This document shows positions 23,705 through 25,711 of a DNA stretch of 25,711 nucleotides, one piece after another. The DNA lies in assembly GCA_023489135.1 (NCBI GenBank), contig JAMDCE010000708.1, positions 1 to 25,711 of the forward strand, in the 5' to 3' direction. The notes below the pieces were generated by a model that saw nothing but the letters and a program-made list of their open reading frames with translations, was not told the origin of the DNA and searched no databases. Origin of the DNA: Chloroflexota bacterium (GTDB lineage Bacteria > Chloroflexota > Chloroflexia > JAMDCE01). The position numbers and the translations under genes were made by a program. Numbering within the stretch: the first letter of the stretch is position 1; every line of letters begins with the position of its first letter.

Positions 23705-25711
23705 TTGAAGCTTTTTGACCCAGCCCTGACCCCAGAGGAACAGGAGTTCGCGTGGTATGTAGATCGCGAGCAGGTACTTCGCGATATTGCAGAGCGACTA
23801 CGCTGGAATCCGGACGCGGTGTCGAGAGTAGCGGTGTACCATGGTCCTGGAGGAATCGGGAAGACTGCGCTACGAAAGATGGCAGAAAAGCTAGTGTTGC
23901 AGCCCGCCAACGTTCCTTACGCAGTGATTGACTACGAGCCCGATGGTAGCCCTCGTTCATGTGAGCAGACGTTTAGCTACATGCGGCGTCAACTGGCAAG
24001 GTTTGGATTGAAGTTCCCTGCCTTCGACTTGGTCTGGGCACGATACTGGGAAGAGACAACTCACCAACGAGTGTCAAAGAGTAGCTTTCCACCTGAGATC
24101 GAAGACGCTGCTGACATTGTCACAATCATTCCTATTCTCGGCAATATACCTCAGGCCATCGTTGCCTGTGCAAAGTTGAGTCAGGCAGCAGCTCATTGGC
24201 TGTCCCAGCTATCTGACCGTGAGACGATAGCCCAGCTTCAAGAGATGGATGCCATGAAACTGCGGCGCATTATGCCGGAAGCCATGGCTCGCGATCTTGA
24301 GGAGATGACGGAGGACAGGCATCGTCGAGGAAAGGATGGGGGCTTCCGCATCACTGTAGTCTTCGATGGCTTTGAGCGGCTTGATGAACACGGGGTTGAC
24401 GACTGGTTCGTGAGCGAATTCTGCTGCGCAACAGGCTCAGTATTCAAGGTCATCTTCGGGCGTGAACCGGTAAGGTGGGAGCGTTGCCAGTCTGCTTGGC
24501 GAAGATTCGTCGATCATTATCCTCCTATCGCGAACTTGAGACCGCCCGAGGCAACGGAGTATCTTGAGCGCCGAGGCATACACCATTCTGAATTACGTGA
24601 TTATCTTGTCAAACTCACCGATGGTTTTCCTTATCATCTGCGGCTAGCTGCGGATTTGTGCCAGCAAATCAAAGAGACGACCGGGAAGGAACCTAAGCCT
24701 GCGGACTTTGCTACTGCAGCACAGGCCGTCGATCTGGGTACGGCGTTGCTTGAGCTCTTGCTCCGACAGATCCGTAAAGATGAGCTCGATGCAGTAGCGA
24801 GGCTGGCATCGATACCGCGGTGGTTCACTGAAGACATACTTGAGGCATTATTAGCTGAGCCGGCTAGTACGCCAAGCGTGTTTCCGCGCCTTGTTTGCTT
24901 CTCGTTTTGCGAACCAGTGCCAGCCTTGCAGGGAGCATACATGGTAAGAAAGGAGGCTCGTAAGCTGTTGCGCTCACAAGCTCGCAACTTGAGCCACTGG
25001 CTATTCTGGAATAGAAAGCTGCGTGACTATCACGCTCAGCATCGTACGGAACGATCACATTTGGTAGAGGAGCTCTATCACGGCCTCATTGTCGACCCGG
25101 ACGAAACCTTGAAGGTGTTTCGTGTTGAATTCTTTCGTGCTCTGAATACTTGGCGTTTCGGCGACTGTTGGACCCTCCTACAAGCCGTCCCGTCTGAGTT
25201 AGAACTTCCGAGAGCTATCACTCAGTGGCTGACGTTGGCTCGGGTGGCTCTTCTCCAAGAAGCGTGGGAGTCGAAGGAAGGACTAGTTGCTGCCAAGACG
25301 TTGGTAGAATCCTTGGTGGAACAGGAACTCTCTCCCAATTTGCGCGGGCGCACGTTGCGCCTTGCTGCAATGGTCAATATCAAGTTAGGAGATCGTACCG
25401 AAGCGCTCAATGAGCTTCAGAAGGCTATCGATACTTTCGATTCTCTGGGCGATTGGGTGATGAAAGCAAGGACACTTCGAGACCTAGGCGATTTGTACTT
25501 CACTATGGGTAATCTGCATGATGCTTTGAAGTCCCACAAGCAAGCCCTGAATGTGTTGAAGCGCATACGCTCAGGATCTCTCTCCAGAGCTGCGAGCGAA
25601 GAAACCCAAGTCGAAGCGGAAGCAGGTATTGCGGGTCTACCTCTGGGGCACAGTTTGCGGGCCGTTGCCAGCTTATACGCCCGCACTGGGCGAACTGAGT
25701 CTGCCGTCGAG
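23705..25711 (+). CDS. STAND-type P-loop ATPase with TPR repeats (3' truncated)
   Basis: The frame is open from 23627 to the window end with no stop, so the gene continues beyond 25711. The best start is TTG 23705 with aagga at 23691-23695, giving at least 669 residues. Walker A is GPGGIGKT at 47-54 (VYHGPGGIGKTALRK). Walker B is ITVVFDGFERLDE with Asp221, in the hhhhDGxE form of STAND/NACHT-like ATPases. A winged-helix-like region follows at about 290-400. The C-terminal part turns into TPR-type helical repeats, such as LRDLGDLYFTMGNLHDALKS and HKQALNVLKRI. Such proteins are signal-responsive switches: transcription regulators or antiphage sensors. No effector domain is visible in this portion; an N-terminal one is excluded by the short 46-residue leader before Walker A. 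Confidence 0.85.
   Translation, partial: MKLFDPALTPEEQEFAWYVDREQVLRDIAERLRWNPDAVSRVAVYHGPGGIGKTALRKMAEKLVLQPANVPYAVIDYEPDGSPRSCEQTFSYMRRQLARFGLKFPAFDLVWARYWEETTHQRVSKSSFPPEIEDAADIVTIIPILGNIPQAIVACAKLSQAAAHWLSQLSDRETIAQLQEMDAMKLRRIMPEAMARDLEEMTEDRHRRGKDGGFRITVVFDGFERLDEHGVDDWFVSEFCCATGSVFKVIFGREPVRWERCQSAWRRFVDHYPPIANLRPPEATEYLERRGIHHSELRDYLVKLTDGFPYHLRLAADLCQQIKETTGKEPKPADFATAAQAVDLGTALLELLLRQIRKDELDAVARLASIPRWFTEDILEALLAEPASTPSVFPRLVCFSFCEPVPALQGAYMVRKEARKLLRSQARNLSHWLFWNRKLRDYHAQHRTERSHLVEELYHGLIVDPDETLKVFRVEFFRALNTWRFGDCWTLLQAVPSELELPRAITQWLTLARVALLQEAWESKEGLVAAKTLVESLVEQELSPNLRGRTLRLAAMVNIKLGDRTEALNELQKAIDTFDSLGDWVMKARTLRDLGDLYFTMGNLHDALKSHKQALNVLKRIRSGSLSRAASEETQVEAEAGIAGLPLGHSLRAVASLYARTGRTESAVE

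Noticed and set aside
23449..23960. Two minus-strand frames of 137 and 153 codons
   Set aside because: They lie opposite the STAND ATPase start and the SprT-like end, with no motifs; shadows of plus-strand coding.

Overview
The window looks like chromosomal DNA from an uncultured Chloroflexota bacterium. I base this on three things: a secreted protein with the GNVGQHYYKWRY tail seen in that phylum, a yvcK-gap-pgk-tpiA-secG gene string, and abundant short palindromic intergenic repeats. No 16S or other decisive marker is present, so this placement is inference. Housekeeping genes fill 1-20450. An accessory stretch fills 20451-25711.

Layout. 1-543: end of an aspartokinase gene. 652-760: a palindromic repeat. 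987-1874: a secreted protein of unknown role. 2098-2173: tRNA-Ala(CGC). 2575-4491: a membrane-bound GAF-GAF-GGDEF diguanylate cyclase. 4740-4815: tRNA-Ala(GGC). 5020-7497: leuS behind a leader that carries an intrinsic terminator. 7794-8600: a nitrilase-family amidohydrolase. 8695-8913: two palindromic repeats. 8912-10156: a complete IS110-family insertion sequence. 10274-12063: etfB-etfA, ending at a 25-bp perfect hairpin. 12155-18909 on the minus strand: yvcK, gap, pgk, tpiA, secG and a peptide-type substrate-binding protein, transcribed in that order. 19584-20450: lipA. 20918-22218: two VOC-fold genes. 22398-22625 (minus): a small cysteine-rich protein. 22787-23514: a broken SprT-like metallopeptidase gene. 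23705 to the window end: a large STAND-type ATPase with TPR repeats, cut by the window edge.

The most informative object is the IS110 element. Both ends can be placed to the base from CT core dinucleotides. Its 5' non-coding region folds on paper as a 5' hairpin followed by two internal-loop hairpins, the layout of an IS110 bridge RNA. One loop carries segments matching the two genomic flanks (the target). The other carries segments matching the two element ends (the donor). Joining the ends in a circle would create a TTGACA-17-TATATT promoter that starts transcription at the first base of the folded RNA. The element sits in the arm of a palindromic repeat of a family present elsewhere in the window, so the RNA appears to be programmed against a host repeat.

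The glycolytic genes gap, pgk and tpiA lie together behind yvcK, a regulator of carbon flux and cell envelope in other bacteria. EtfBA supplies electron transfer from flavin dehydrogenases. LipA supplies the lipoyl cofactor. The right end (CxCGCG protein, dead metallopeptidase, STAND ATPase) has the look of a variable or defence-type locus, but no defence function can be shown from this sequence.
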